64,000 nucleotides of DNA from Seohaeicola saemankumensis (GTDB taxonomy: Bacteria > Pseudomonadota > Alphaproteobacteria > Rhodobacterales > Rhodobacteraceae), in assembly GCF_020171285.1 (NCBI RefSeq), contig NZ_JAIUZI010000007.1, forward strand, positions 124,001 through 188,000, written 5' to 3'. Positions 1-9,783 of this stretch are shown one piece after another; position 1 is the first letter of the stretch, and each line of letters opens with the position of its first letter. The position numbers were made by a program, and so were the translations under genes. Below the pieces are notes generated by a model, which was not told where the DNA came from, searched no databases, and was given only the letters and a program-made list of their open reading frames with translations.

Positions 1-146
1 ATGACCTCGACGAACGCCGCGCGCTGATCGAACGGTTCGAACTGAGCCAGTCGATCTATCAGAAAGACCCCTGGGCCGAACATGTCGCGGAAATCGCTGA
101 CACCTACAAACCCCTTGCCGATTTTCAGCTGGAGGCCGCAGAATGA
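1..146 (+). CDS. nirB: Nitrite reductase [NAD(P)H] large subunit, C-terminal end (partial)
   Basis: This is the last 47 codons of a gene that begins before the window. Read from position 3, it encodes the stretch RFELSQSIYQKDPWAE and ends PLADFQLEAAE before a TGA at 144-146. That tail is typical of the large siroheme/FAD subunit of assimilatory nitrite reductase, which reduces nitrite to ammonium with NAD(P)H in the cytoplasm. The stop codon overlaps the ATG of nirD by 3 nt (ATGA), so the two subunits are probably translationally coupled. The assignment rests on the tail sequence together with nirD and nasA immediately downstream; the flavin and siroheme domains are outside the window. Confidence 0.85.
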   Translation, partial: DLDERRALIERFELSQSIYQKDPWAEHVAEIADTYKPLADFQLEAAE

Positions 147-490
147 GCACCGTTGCAAACGACTGGGTCGATGTCGGCTCGCTGGACGCCATCCCGCAGC
201 GCGGTGCACGGGTGGTGAAAACACCGCTGGGCTGTGTCGCGGTGTTCCGCACCCACGAGGATCGGGTGTTTGCGCTGGACAATGCCTGCCCGCACAAGAA
301 AGGCCCGCTGGCCGAGGGGATTGTTCACGGTAATTCAGTGACTTGCCCGCTGCACAATTGGGTGTTCGATCTGGAAACCGGGCAGGCGCAGGGGGCCGAT
401 CAGGGGCAGGTCGCAACCTATCCCGCCCGCGTCGATGACGGTCGCATCTGGCTTGAGGCCTCGTTCCTGCAGTTGCGGGCCGCAGAATGA
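143..490 (+). CDS. nirD: Nitrite reductase small subunit NirD, Rieske type
   Basis: A 115-residue protein covering one Rieske-like domain. The [2Fe-2S] ligands are visible as C49-x-H51 (NACPHKKGP) and C68-x2-H71 (TCPLHNW). It is the small partner of NirB in assimilatory nitrite reduction to ammonium. Enterobacterial NirD has lost these Cys/His ligands, whereas this one keeps them, so it may carry a real cluster and transfer electrons. The gene sits between nirB and nasA with 4-nt ATGA overlaps on both sides, which indicates one polycistronic nitrate/nitrite assimilation transcript. Family assignment is firm; the electron-transfer role is inferred. Confidence 0.93.
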   Translation: MSTVANDWVDVGSLDAIPQRGARVVKTPLGCVAVFRTHEDRVFALDNACPHKKGPLAEGIVHGNSVTCPLHNWVFDLETGQAQGADQGQVATYPARVDDGRIWLEASFLQLRAAE

Positions 491-3102
491 CGGCGGTCAA
501 GACAGCCTGCCCTTATTGCGGTGTTGGCTGCGGGGTACTGGCAGGGGCCGACGGCAGCATCGCCGGCGACCCCGATCACCCGGCCAACTTCGGGCGGCTG
601 TGCTCCAAGGGTACCGCTCTGGGCGAAACGATCTCGCTCGAGGGGCGGCTGCTGGCGCCGCAGGTTGGCGGGCAGGATACGACGTGGGACGCCGCATTGA
701 CCCTGGTCGCGGACAAGTTCCGCGCCGCCATGGATGAATACGGGCCTGATTCCGTTGCCTTTTATGTCTCTGGCCAGTTGTTGACCGAAGACTACTATGT
801 CGCCAACAAGCTGATGAAGGGCTACATCGGCAGCGGCAACATCGACACCAATTCGCGCCTTTGCATGGCCTCTTCGGTGACCGGTCACAAGCGCGCCTTT
901 GGCAGCGACACCGTGCCCGGCACCTACGAGGATTTCGAAGAAGCCGAGGTGGTGGTCCTTGTTGGATCGAACCTGGCCTGGTGCCACCCGGTTCTGTTCC
1001 AGCGTATCGTGGCCGCCAAGAAGGCGCGCCCGGAAATGAAAGTCGTGGTGATCGATCCGCGATCCACGGCCACCGCAAAGATCGCCGATCTGCATCTGTC
1101 GGTCCGCCCCGATGGCGACGCGGCGCTGTTCAACCTGTTGCTGGAGGCGATCGAGGCCCGCGGGTTGATCGACGGGTCCTATACCGATGCTTATGTCAAC
1201 GGGATGGAGGCTGCGTTGGAGGCCGCGCGCGGCACCGACCCGGCGCTGACCGGCCTGTTGCCGCAGGACATCGCCGCATTCCTCGACCTGTGGTGCGGCA
1301 CCGACAAGGTGGTCACGCTCTACTCCCAGGGGGTCAACCAATCCTCGGGCGGCACCGACAAGGTCAACGCCATCCTGAACTGCCACCTGGCCACCGGGCG
1401 CATCGGCAAGCCGGGGCAGGGGCCGTTTTCAATTACCGGCCAGCCCAACGCCATGGGCGGGCGCGAGGTCGGCGGTCTGGCCAACATGCTGGCCTGTCAC
1501 CTGGACATCGAGAACGCCGATCACCGCCACGCGGTCCAGACCTTTTGGGCGGCGCCGACCATCGCCGACAAACCCGGTCTGAAGGCGGTGGACCTGTACC
1601 GTGCCTGCGCCGAGGGTAAGATCAAGGCGCTGTGGATCATGTCCACCAACCCGGTTGTGTCCCTGCCGGACGCCGACGCCGTGGCCGAGGCGATCCGCGC
1701 GGTGCCCTTTACCGTGGCCAGCGACATCGTCATCGACACCGACACCAACCGTCTGGTCGACGTGCTGCTGCCGGCCACCGGCTGGGGCGAGAAATCTGGC
1801 ACCGTGACCAATTCCGAACGCCGCATCTCGCGCCAGCGCCCGTTCCTGCCGGCACCGGGGCAGGCGAGGGCGGACTGGGACATCATCGCCGATGTCGGCC
1901 GCCGGATGGGTTGGACCGAAGCCTTTGATTTCGCGACCGAGGCCGAGGTGTTCCGGGAATACGCGGCGCTGTCGTCGGTATCCGGCCTGCTGGGGCGCGA
2001 TTTCGACATCTCCGGTCTCGCCGATATCAGCGATGAAGCCTACGACCAGCTGCAGCCGACCCTGTGGCCGGTGCCGCGCGAAAAGGCGGCGGGCGACCGG
2101 TTCTTTGCAAGTGGTGGTTTCTTCCACGCCGACGGCAAGGCGAAAATGCTGCCGATCACCCCGCCCGCGCCGGTTGCGATACCCGCCGGGCATCAGTTGC
2201 GCCTGAACACGGGCCGGGTTCGGGACCACTGGCACACGATGACACGCACGGGCCGCGCGCCGCGATTGGGCGCGCATATGGCGGAACCCTACGTGGAGCT
2301 GCACCCCGAGGATGCGGCGGCGCTGGGGCTGGGCGATGCCGGGCTCGCCGTGGTGGAGAATGAACGCGGCAAGGCCACGTTGCGGGTCCTGATCACGCCA
2401 AAGGCGCAAAAAGGATCGGCTTTCGTTCCGATGCATTGGACCGGGGAAACCGCGGCCAGTGGTCGGGTGAACACGCTGGTCGATGCGGTGACGGACCCGG
2501 TCTCGGGTCAGCCAGCGTCCAAGGGCAGTACGGTTTCGATTCGGCCGTTCGAGGCCGCCTGGTACGGCTTTGCCGCCAGCGATTCCGCGATGCGCCCCAA
2601 CCGCCCCTATGCCGCGATCGCCCGCAGCAAGACCGGCTGGCGTGCCGAGGTCGCGGGCTGCAAGACACCGGGCGACTGGGAGGCTGAGGCGCGCTCTGTG
2701 CTGAACCTTGGCGGTGGCACGGCCAGCGTGGTCGAAGACCCGGCAACCGGGGTGGCCCGCGTGGCCATCAGCGACGACGGCATTCTGCGCGGCCTGTTCT
2801 TTTCCGCCCGCGAACCGGTGGCGGTGGCGCGCACGGCAATGGTTGGCCTGATCGGGACAGATGTGTCGCCGATGGTGGCGCTGGCGGGCGTACCCGGTGC
2901 GGACCAGCCCGCGCGCGGCGCCATTGTCTGTGCCTGTTTCGACGTCGGCACCGAACAGATTCGCCGCGCCATCGCGGATGGTGCCGACAGTGTCGAGGCA
3001 CTGGGCGCGTGTCTGAGCGCGGGAACCAATTGCGGATCCTGCCGGCCGGAGTTGCAGGAAATTCTGGACGCGGCATCGGCGGTCAAGTTGGCGGCTGAAT
3101 AA
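487..3102 (+). CDS. nasA: Assimilatory nitrate reductase catalytic subunit NasA
   Basis: An 871-residue molybdopterin oxidoreductase that reduces nitrate to nitrite in the cytoplasm. The N-terminal [4Fe-4S] motif is C8-x2-C11-x3-C15-x23-C39 (CPYCGVGCG ... RLCSKG), followed by the bis-MGD domain with SRLCMASSV, where the family places the Mo-ligating cysteine. The molydopterin dinucleotide-binding barrel follows at about residues 570-680. The last 50 residues form a BFD-like [2Fe-2S] domain with C-x-C (VCACFDVG) and C-x2-C (NCGSCRPEL), as in bacterial NasA that accepts electrons from NADH- or ferredoxin-linked partners. It overlaps nirD by 4 nt. The molybdenum cofactor genes moaD, moaE and moaB lie elsewhere in the window. 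Confidence 0.95.
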   Translation: MTAVKTACPYCGVGCGVLAGADGSIAGDPDHPANFGRLCSKGTALGETISLEGRLLAPQVGGQDTTWDAALTLVADKFRAAMDEYGPDSVAFYVSGQLLTEDYYVANKLMKGYIGSGNIDTNSRLCMASSVTGHKRAFGSDTVPGTYEDFEEAEVVVLVGSNLAWCHPVLFQRIVAAKKARPEMKVVVIDPRSTATAKIADLHLSVRPDGDAALFNLLLEAIEARGLIDGSYTDAYVNGMEAALEAARGTDPALTGLLPQDIAAFLDLWCGTDKVVTLYSQGVNQSSGGTDKVNAILNCHLATGRIGKPGQGPFSITGQPNAMGGREVGGLANMLACHLDIENADHRHAVQTFWAAPTIADKPGLKAVDLYRACAEGKIKALWIMSTNPVVSLPDADAVAEAIRAVPFTVASDIVIDTDTNRLVDVLLPATGWGEKSGTVTNSERRISRQRPFLPAPGQARADWDIIADVGRRMGWTEAFDFATEAEVFREYAALSSVSGLLGRDFDISGLADISDEAYDQLQPTLWPVPREKAAGDRFFASGGFFHADGKAKMLPITPPAPVAIPAGHQLRLNTGRVRDHWHTMTRTGRAPRLGAHMAEPYVELHPEDAAALGLGDAGLAVVENERGKATLRVLITPKAQKGSAFVPMHWTGETAASGRVNTLVDAVTDPVSGQPASKGSTVSIRPFEAAWYGFAASDSAMRPNRPYAAIARSKTGWRAEVAGCKTPGDWEAEARSVLNLGGGTASVVEDPATGVARVAISDDGILRGLFFSAREPVAVARTAMVGLIGTDVSPMVALAGVPGADQPARGAIVCACFDVGTEQIRRAIADGADSVEALGACLSAGTNCGSCRPELQEILDAASAVKLAAE

Positions 3103-3122
3103 GGTCGCGGGAACGGCGCGGT

Positions 3123-4022
3123 TCAGCCGCCCCGTTCCATCCGTTGCCGGAACACTCGCGGCGGCACGCCCGTACCGCGCGCAAACACGCGGCTGAAATG
3201 AGCGGGGTCGTTATAGCCAAGCTCGTAACCGATCTCGGCGGCGCCAAGGTTTGTATAGATCAGCATCCGCCGCGCCTCTCGCAGCACCCGGTCGTTGATC
3301 AGCGCCGAAGCGGGTCTGCCGGTGGCTTGTCGCACGATCCTGTTCAGGTGGGTCGGCGATACGGCCAGTCGCGCGGCATAGTCTGCCACTGGATTACGTT
3401 CGCGGAACACCTCTTCGACCAGCGCCTCGAACCGCCGGAACAGCGGGTGATGCCGCCCTGCCTCGGCATCGTCGGCCACAGCCACGATGGCCCGGGCCAT
3501 CAAACCCAGCAGCGACCCGGCCTGGGACCGCAGGACCTGTGCGCGGGCAAATCCCTGGCCGTCGTATTCCGTAAAGATCCGCTGGATCAGGCGCCGCAGG
3601 TCCGGTGTGCAGGGCACGGTGCGCGGTTCGGCGAGAAGGGGGCGCAGCCCCTCGCCAGACCGCAGGCTGTTGTCCAGCAAATCGGATGTCAGCGTGACCA
3701 CCCAGCCCTGTGTTCCGGGCAGGAACGAAAACCCGTGCACATGGCCGGCCGGTACGCTGATCGCGGTTCCCGGAGCCAGCGCCACCTCGCGCCCGTCGAA
3801 ATCGGCGGTGCCGCCGCCGGCTTCGATCAGCAGGAACTGGTGCAGCCGGGCGTGGCGATGGGGCCGGAATTCCCAGTCGTGCACCTGCGAGCGGGTTTCA
3901 ATGGTTTCGCAATGCACCACGTCCGGCAATTCCGAAGTTTCGCCGAACAGGTTGTAGTTTCGGATCGTATCGCGGTCGGGCTGCATGTTCGAAATGTACA
4001 AGTAGTTGCGCGGTTCGTCCAT
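3123..4022 (-). CDS. pobR: AraC-family transcriptional regulator, probable activator of pobA
   Basis: A 299-residue regulator with an N-terminal cupin-like effector domain (about residues 45-130; HRHARLHQF and the P-G-x-A turn APGTAISVPAGHVHG are visible) and a C-terminal double helix-turn-helix of AraC/XylS type (about 200-295; VSPTHLNRIVRQATG and EIGYELGYNDPAHFSRVF). It is transcribed divergently from pobA across 81 bp, the usual arrangement for AraC-type PobR, which activates pobA in response to 4-hydroxybenzoate. The ATG at 4022 has no clear ribosome-binding site; an internal ATG at 3986 is an alternative. The effector and the gene name are inferred from context. Confidence 0.8.
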   Translation of the reverse strand: MDEPRNYLYISNMQPDRDTIRNYNLFGETSELPDVVHCETIETRSQVHDWEFRPHRHARLHQFLLIEAGGGTADFDGREVALAPGTAISVPAGHVHGFSFLPGTQGWVVTLTSDLLDNSLRSGEGLRPLLAEPRTVPCTPDLRRLIQRIFTEYDGQGFARAQVLRSQAGSLLGLMARAIVAVADDAEAGRHHPLFRRFEALVEEVFRERNPVADYAARLAVSPTHLNRIVRQATGRPASALINDRVLREARRMLIYTNLGAAEIGYELGYNDPAHFSRVFARGTGVPPRVFRQRMERGG

Positions 4023-5276
<1,254 letters not shown>

Positions 5277-5426
5277 CCCTATCATCGTTGCGCCAGAGCC
5301 TGCGCAGCGATCGGACACAAGACAGGGGCGCGGCAATGGGTCCGCGCTCCAAGTCGTTCAAAGTCTTGCGGTGAAAGCCGAATCCGCGCATTTGTGCCGT
5401 CGCGATATTGCCCCGAGGGGATACCG

Positions 5427-6677
5427 ATGACCGCGATGACCGAAGATCAGGGCAAGGTGCTTCGCCTGGCCCGCCTGCGCCGTGCAGCGACCGGTGTTCT
5501 GGCCGGGCTGGTTGCCGTTTTCCTGATTACCCTGACGATTTCCGATCCGCCCGGTTGGGTGCTATTCATCCGCGCCGTGGCCGAGGCCGGAATGGTGGGC
5601 GGGCTGGCCGACTGGTTTGCCGTGACGGCGATCTTCCGGCATCCGCTGGGCATTCCCATTCCCCATACCGCGCTTTTGAGAACGCGCAAGGACGAGGCGG
5701 CGGAGAATATCGGCAAGTTCATCCGCGACTATATCCTGGTCCCGGATGAGATCGCCGGCAATCTGGCACGGGTCAACCCGGCCCGCGTGATCGGCGGGTG
5801 GCTGGTCGAAAAAGGCAACGCCGCCCATGTTGCCGAATTGCTGATGGCGGGGGTCGACAACGTGCTGACGCGCGATGCGCCAGAGTTGCGCACGGAACTG
5901 CGCAAACTGGTTGAGACCCTGCTGCAGGACAGCGACAAATCCTCGGCGTTGGGCCGGATGATGGCCGAGATCCTGCGTGGCGGGCTTGGCGGGGCCGGGT
6001 TCAGCCAGGTGGTGGTGGAACTGGAGGCACATATCGAGGCCAATCGCGCCGATATCACGCAGCTGGTGCATGACAACAGCCGATGGTGGATTTCGGCGCC
6101 GGTGGACAGGCAGGTTGCGAACCTGATCGTGGATGCGGTGTTGTCGCTATTGGAGGATCTGCGCAACCCGGAGTCCGACAGCCGCAAGGCGTTCGAGGGT
6201 CGGGTGTTCGACGTGCTGAAGCGGTTGGAGACAAGTGGTGCGCTGAACGCCTTTCTGGTCGGCCCCGATGGCGCCAGCGATGCGGACCGCCTTGCCGGGC
6301 AGATCACCGAGGCCATTGGCGAGCTGTTCGCGACGCTGCGCCCGCAAGCTGACGAGAAGGGCGCGAGGGCCGAGATCGAGGCCGCTTTGAAACGGGCAGC
6401 GGAACGCCTGGGGCGGGGATTGCTGGACGATCCGGCGATGGCGGATTCTCTGAACGCCCGGATCGCCTCGGTGGCCGAAGATCTGGCGCATCGGCATCGC
6501 GACACCATCGGCGGCTATGTCGCCGCGACGCTGCGGAACTGGGACACCGACCTGCTGATCGAAAGGTTCGAGACCGAGGTGGGACCGGACCTGCAGTTTG
6601 TCCGCATCAACGGCGCGCTGCTGGGCGCGATGATCGGCGGGGGTATCTTTGCGTTGGAACGCCTGCTGGGCGGCTGA
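5427..6677 (+). CDS. DUF445 family membrane protein
   Basis: A 416-residue protein of the DUF445 family. An N-terminal membrane helix (about 20-45) is followed by the family signature VGGLADWFAVTAIFRHPLG, a long helical cytoplasmic or periplasmic body, and a short C-terminal hydrophobic segment (LLGAMIGGGIFALERLL) that may be a second anchor. No reaction is known; members are thought to be inner-membrane proteins of the envelope. I chose the ATG at 5427 because GAGGGG lies 6 nt upstream; a GTG at 5394 is in frame but has no such site. It converges on a phasin-like gene. Confidence 0.85.
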   Translation: MTAMTEDQGKVLRLARLRRAATGVLAGLVAVFLITLTISDPPGWVLFIRAVAEAGMVGGLADWFAVTAIFRHPLGIPIPHTALLRTRKDEAAENIGKFIRDYILVPDEIAGNLARVNPARVIGGWLVEKGNAAHVAELLMAGVDNVLTRDAPELRTELRKLVETLLQDSDKSSALGRMMAEILRGGLGGAGFSQVVVELEAHIEANRADITQLVHDNSRWWISAPVDRQVANLIVDAVLSLLEDLRNPESDSRKAFEGRVFDVLKRLETSGALNAFLVGPDGASDADRLAGQITEAIGELFATLRPQADEKGARAEIEAALKRAAERLGRGLLDDPAMADSLNARIASVAEDLAHRHRDTIGGYVAATLRNWDTDLLIERFETEVGPDLQFVRINGALLGAMIGGGIFALERLLGG

Positions 6678-6693
6678 TCTCAGCCGGCTTTTT
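6672..6693 (+). terminator. Short hairpin spanning two converging stop codons
   Basis: GGCTGA (6672-6677) and TCAGCC (6680-6685) form a 6-bp stem with a 2-nt loop, followed by a run of T at 6689-6693. The stem contains the TGA of the DUF445 gene and, on the other strand, the TGA of the phasin-like gene. It could act as a weak intrinsic terminator for the plus-strand gene. The stem is short, so confidence is limited. Confidence 0.35.
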
Positions 6694-7015
6694 GCAACAG
6701 CGGTTCAGCGGCCTCGCGGGCACGGGTGCGCGCCAGTTCCATTACGTCCCGCGTGTCCGCCGCCAGCTTGTCAGCCCCGTTGCGGAGGAAGTCCGCGTGC
6801 AATTGCCCCACGGTCTTGAGGTCTTTGGCCGACATGATGGACTTGGCGTGTTTGGCCACCTCGCGGGCATTGCCGGCGACCTGTGCCCGGATCGTGCGGT
6901 CGATGTCGACGGTGCCTTTTAGTGCCAGTTGCCCGGCCTGTGCCATCGCCATGTAATACCGTGCGGTGCGATCCTGCAGTGCGTTGATCTGGGTAAGATA
7001 TTCAGTGTTGGCCAT
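6680..7015 (-). CDS. Phasin-family protein
   Basis: A 111-residue, almost wholly alpha-helical protein without cysteines or membrane segments. The central stretch SAKDLKTVGQLHADFLRN followed by a charged amphipathic helix ending AAEPLLQKAG follows the pattern of alphaproteobacterial phasins, which coat polyhydroxyalkanoate granules. No PHA synthase or other granule gene lies nearby, so the role is a family inference; it could also be a general small stress-related helical protein. It ends facing the DUF445 gene with only 2 nt between the two stop codons. Confidence 0.65.
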   Translation of the reverse strand: MANTEYLTQINALQDRTARYYMAMAQAGQLALKGTVDIDRTIRAQVAGNAREVAKHAKSIMSAKDLKTVGQLHADFLRNGADKLAADTRDVMELARTRAREAAEPLLQKAG

Positions 7016-7186
7016 TGTCGTGTCTCAGCGGTTGCGACTCGTCGTGGCGGAATATGTGACCGGGGATGACCCGTTTCAACCACAGAATGCTGCAGTGCGG
7101 CAATTGGCTGCGATCCCGTTGCGGCGCCGCTTTCAACTCTGATCGCCGCGTGCTTTGCTTTGCCGCGACGACGAGGAGGATCAGGA

Positions 7187-8047
7187 ATGTCAGTGGTAAC
7201 CTATGAAAAAGACGGGCGGATCGCGCGGGTGACGTTGAACCGGCCGGATGTGATGAATGCGATCAACGACGAACTGCCGGTCGAGCTGGCCGGTGCCGTG
7301 GCCCGGGCGGATGCCGATCCGGGGGTGCACGTCGTCGTGTTGTCAGGAAACGGACCGGCGTTTTGCGCAGGCTATGATCTGACGTTTTACGCCGAGGGCA
7401 ACGGGTCAGGCCAGGTGACTCAGGACATGCCGTGGGATCCGATCAAGGATTACCGGTTCATGTGGGAAAACACCCAGCACTTTATGTCGCTGTGGCGCGC
7501 GGCCAAGCCGGTGATCTGCAAAGTGCACGGGTTTGCCGTGGCCGGCGGTTCGGATATCGCGCTGTGCGCGGATCTGACTGTCATGGCCGAGAACGCTCAG
7601 ATCGGCTATATGCCGGCCCGCGTCTGGGGATGCCCGACAACCGCGATGTGGGTCTACAGGCTGGGTCCGGAACGGGCCAAGAGGATGTTGTTCACGGGTG
7701 ACAAGATCACCGGGCGCGAGGCGGCGGATCTGGGTTTGGTGCTGGAAGCGGTGCCCGATGACCAGTTGGACGACCGGGTCGAGACGTTGGCCGCGCGTAT
7801 GGCCAGCGTACCGGTGAACCAGTTGGCGATGCAGAAACTGGTGATCAATCAGGCGATCGAACAGACCGGGTTGATGCAGACACAGCGTCTGGCGACAATT
7901 TTCGACGGGATCACCCGGCATAGTCCCGAGGGCATCAACTTTAAGACCCGGTCCGAGGATGTCGGCTGGAAGCAGGCGGTGACGGAACGGGATCAGGGCA
8001 CATGGGACTGGACCGCGAATGAAGAGCTGCCAAAGCGCAACCGCTAG
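7187..8047 (+). CDS. Enoyl-CoA hydratase/isomerase family protein (crotonase)
   Basis: A 286-residue crotonase-superfamily enzyme. The first oxyanion-hole region is AFCAGYDLTFYAEG and the second is HGFAVAGGSDIALCADL, with the substrate-facing stretch IGYMPARVWGCPTTAMW after it. Family members hydrate, isomerise or hydrolyse acyl-CoA thioesters in the cytoplasm. The residues after the second oxyanion loop are not the classic Glu pair of beta-oxidation hydratases, so the reaction is uncertain. GAGGAGGA ends 6 nt before the ATG at 7187, which sets the start. The gene converges on the DMT transporter: both end inside GCTAGC, overlapping by 4 nt. Confidence 0.85.
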   Translation: MSVVTYEKDGRIARVTLNRPDVMNAINDELPVELAGAVARADADPGVHVVVLSGNGPAFCAGYDLTFYAEGNGSGQVTQDMPWDPIKDYRFMWENTQHFMSLWRAAKPVICKVHGFAVAGGSDIALCADLTVMAENAQIGYMPARVWGCPTTAMWVYRLGPERAKRMLFTGDKITGREAADLGLVLEAVPDDQLDDRVETLAARMASVPVNQLAMQKLVINQAIEQTGLMQTQRLATIFDGITRHSPEGINFKTRSEDVGWKQAVTERDQGTWDWTANEELPKRNR

Positions 8048-9024
8048 CCGCCCCGACCAGCGGTCGGCCGGGTGACGCGCCGGGCTTTTTGCTGTTCGCG
8101 CAGAAAAACGAACAGCCCGGCCCCCATGATCAGCGCCATGCCGATCCAGACCTCCCAGTCGGGCAGGTCCGACCAGATCAACCAGCCCCAGAACACCGCC
8201 AGCGGCAGGCCCGCGTATTCGAAGGGAGCCACGGTGGCGGCATCGGCCAGCCTGTAGGCCTGACCGAGGCAATACCCGATAATGGCCGAGTTAAAGCCGA
8301 GACCCAGCAGCAGCCCCCAGTCTTCGGGGGCGGGGCGGATCCAGGCGCGAAACAGGAACTGGATGCTGGCATTGTCCGAACCTTCGGCGAAACGGCCGTC
8401 GCCGGCCACGATCCAGAATCCCAAGGATACGATGATGAACACCCCCTGAATGTACACCGCCAGGGCCGATGCCTTGGTCGTTGCGCCCAGTTTGCGGGTC
8501 ATGAGTTGAAGGATGGCATAGGTCAGCGCGGCGACCACCGGCAACAGCAGGACGATCCGGCTGGCCTGAAGCGATTCGGCGCTGGCCCAGGGCCGTTGCA
8601 TGATCACGACACCGGCAAACCCCACCAGAACGGCGCCCAGCCGCAACGGGCCGACCTTTTCGCCCAGAATCGGGATCGACAGAACCGTAATGAACAAGGG
8701 CGCGACGAAAAACAGGGCGGTTGCATCGGCCAGCGGGATGACGGCAAGCGCCAGAAAGAAGCACATATTCGAAATCACGACCATCACACCGCGCAGCAGG
8801 TGCAGCCCCGGTTGCCGTGTCTTGAGCAAATGCAAACCACCTTCTGCCTGCACCAGCATCAGGCTGAACAGGATTCCGATGGCGGAGCGCACAAATACGA
8901 CCTGGTGCAGCGGATACCCGCCCGACAGCTGTTTGATCAGCATGTCGTTAATCGAAATCGCCAGAATACCGCCCAGAACAAAGGCGATCCCCGCGCCGGG
9001 GCGGGAGTGGGGCGTACGATCCAA
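8044..9024 (-). CDS. DMT-family (EamA) transporter
   Basis: A 326-residue polytopic membrane protein with two EamA repeats, about ten hydrophobic helices, and a basic C-terminal tail (REQQKARRVTRP). Conserved EamA features include the helix-ending VPLADATALFFVAPLF type turn in the first repeat and PFEYAGLPLAVFWGWL in the second. It probably exports a small metabolite; the substrate is unknown. I prefer a TTG start at 9024 because AGGAG lies 9 nt upstream, while the in-frame ATG at 9087 lacks a site and adds a hydrophilic, Arg-rich leader unlike the family. Confidence 0.8.
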   Translation of the reverse strand: MDRTPHSRPGAGIAFVLGGILAISINDMLIKQLSGGYPLHQVVFVRSAIGILFSLMLVQAEGGLHLLKTRQPGLHLLRGVMVVISNMCFFLALAVIPLADATALFFVAPLFITVLSIPILGEKVGPLRLGAVLVGFAGVVIMQRPWASAESLQASRIVLLLPVVAALTYAILQLMTRKLGATTKASALAVYIQGVFIIVSLGFWIVAGDGRFAEGSDNASIQFLFRAWIRPAPEDWGLLLGLGFNSAIIGYCLGQAYRLADAATVAPFEYAGLPLAVFWGWLIWSDLPDWEVWIGMALIMGAGLFVFLREQQKARRVTRPTAGRGG

Positions 9025-9145
9025 GGGGTGATGCTCCTGTCTGTTTCGGTTGCGCGGGCGATCATCGCCCTTTGGTCGTATATACACTGGACCGCAAATT
9101 GTGCTGCATTATGTTGCTAGCAAATCTCAGGAGGGGACCCGCACC

Positions 9146-9673
9146 ATGCATATGAGCGATCAACGCGAAATCCAGGCCGACCCGGCGACGGTCTATGCCG
9201 CCATTCTGGATCCTCAGGTGCTGAAGGTCTGCGTGCCCGGCGCGCAAGAAGTCGAAGGCAATCCTCAGGATGGATACAATGCGGTCGTCACGCAGAAGGT
9301 CGGGCCGGTCAAGGCGACGTTCAAAGGCGTGGTGACCATGTCGGACATGGTCGAGAACGAGAAGATCACCATCGCGGGCGAAGGCAAGGGCGGCGCGGCC
9401 GGTTTCGCCAAGGGCGGGGCAACGGTCACGCTGGCCCCGGCGGGCGAAGGCAAAACGCTGCTGAGTTATGATGTCGACGCCAAAGTCGGCGGCAAGCTTG
9501 CGCAGCTTGGCAGTCGCCTGATCGACGGGTTCGCCAAGAAAATGGCGGATCAGTTCTTTGCCAACCTGCAAAACGCACTGGAAGATCCGACCGACGCAGA
9601 GGCCGCCGCGGAGGCGGAAGCGGCGCCGGAACAGAAAAAGGGCTGGTTCCGGAAGCTGACCGGAGGCAGCTGA
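9146..9673 (+). CDS. CoxG-like SRPBCC-fold protein
   Basis: A 175-residue protein of the carbon monoxide dehydrogenase subunit G (CoxG) family. It starts with the typical QREIQADPATVYAAILD and continues with VCVPGAQEVE and GPVKATFKGVV, a lipid- or cofactor-binding SRPBCC fold. After residue about 145 it has an Ala/Glu-rich linker and a basic WFRKLTGG end. CoxG proteins serve aerobic CO dehydrogenases and related molybdenum hydroxylases, probably in membrane attachment or maturation, but no such operon lies here, so this copy stands alone. CAGGAGGGG is placed 9 nt before the ATG at 9146. Confidence 0.85.
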   Translation: MHMSDQREIQADPATVYAAILDPQVLKVCVPGAQEVEGNPQDGYNAVVTQKVGPVKATFKGVVTMSDMVENEKITIAGEGKGGAAGFAKGGATVTLAPAGEGKTLLSYDVDAKVGGKLAQLGSRLIDGFAKKMADQFFANLQNALEDPTDAEAAAEAEAAPEQKKGWFRKLTGGS

Positions 9674-9733
9674 GCGGGTCCTGTTGGCCACGCATTTTCG
9701 CGCATAGCTGTGTGCGTTCCCGCAGTGGCTGGG

Positions 9734-9750
9734 TTTGACCGAACGGTCTA
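9734..9750. promoter_or_regulatory. Possible TetR-type operator/promoter before the ABC exporter genes
   Basis: The palindrome GACCG-AA-CGGTC (9737-9748) sits about 36 bp before the ABC ATPase start and overlaps a TTGACC that could serve as a -35 element. Such GACC/GGTC palindromes are typical operators of TetR-family repressors, and ABC-2 exporters are often controlled this way. No repressor gene is adjacent, so the reading is tentative. Confidence 0.4.
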
Positions 9751-9783
9751 GTGTCTGGCTTTGTCCAATCCGGGGGAACAGCC

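Noticed and set aside
418-1386. Long open frame on the minus strand inside nasA
   Set aside because: It has no family features, lies wholly opposite a clear molybdopterin enzyme, and follows the usual high-GC antisense pattern.
7016-7186. Possible small RNA between the phasin-like gene and the crotonase
   Set aside because: No stable hairpin with a T run and no promoter pair could be picked out by eye.
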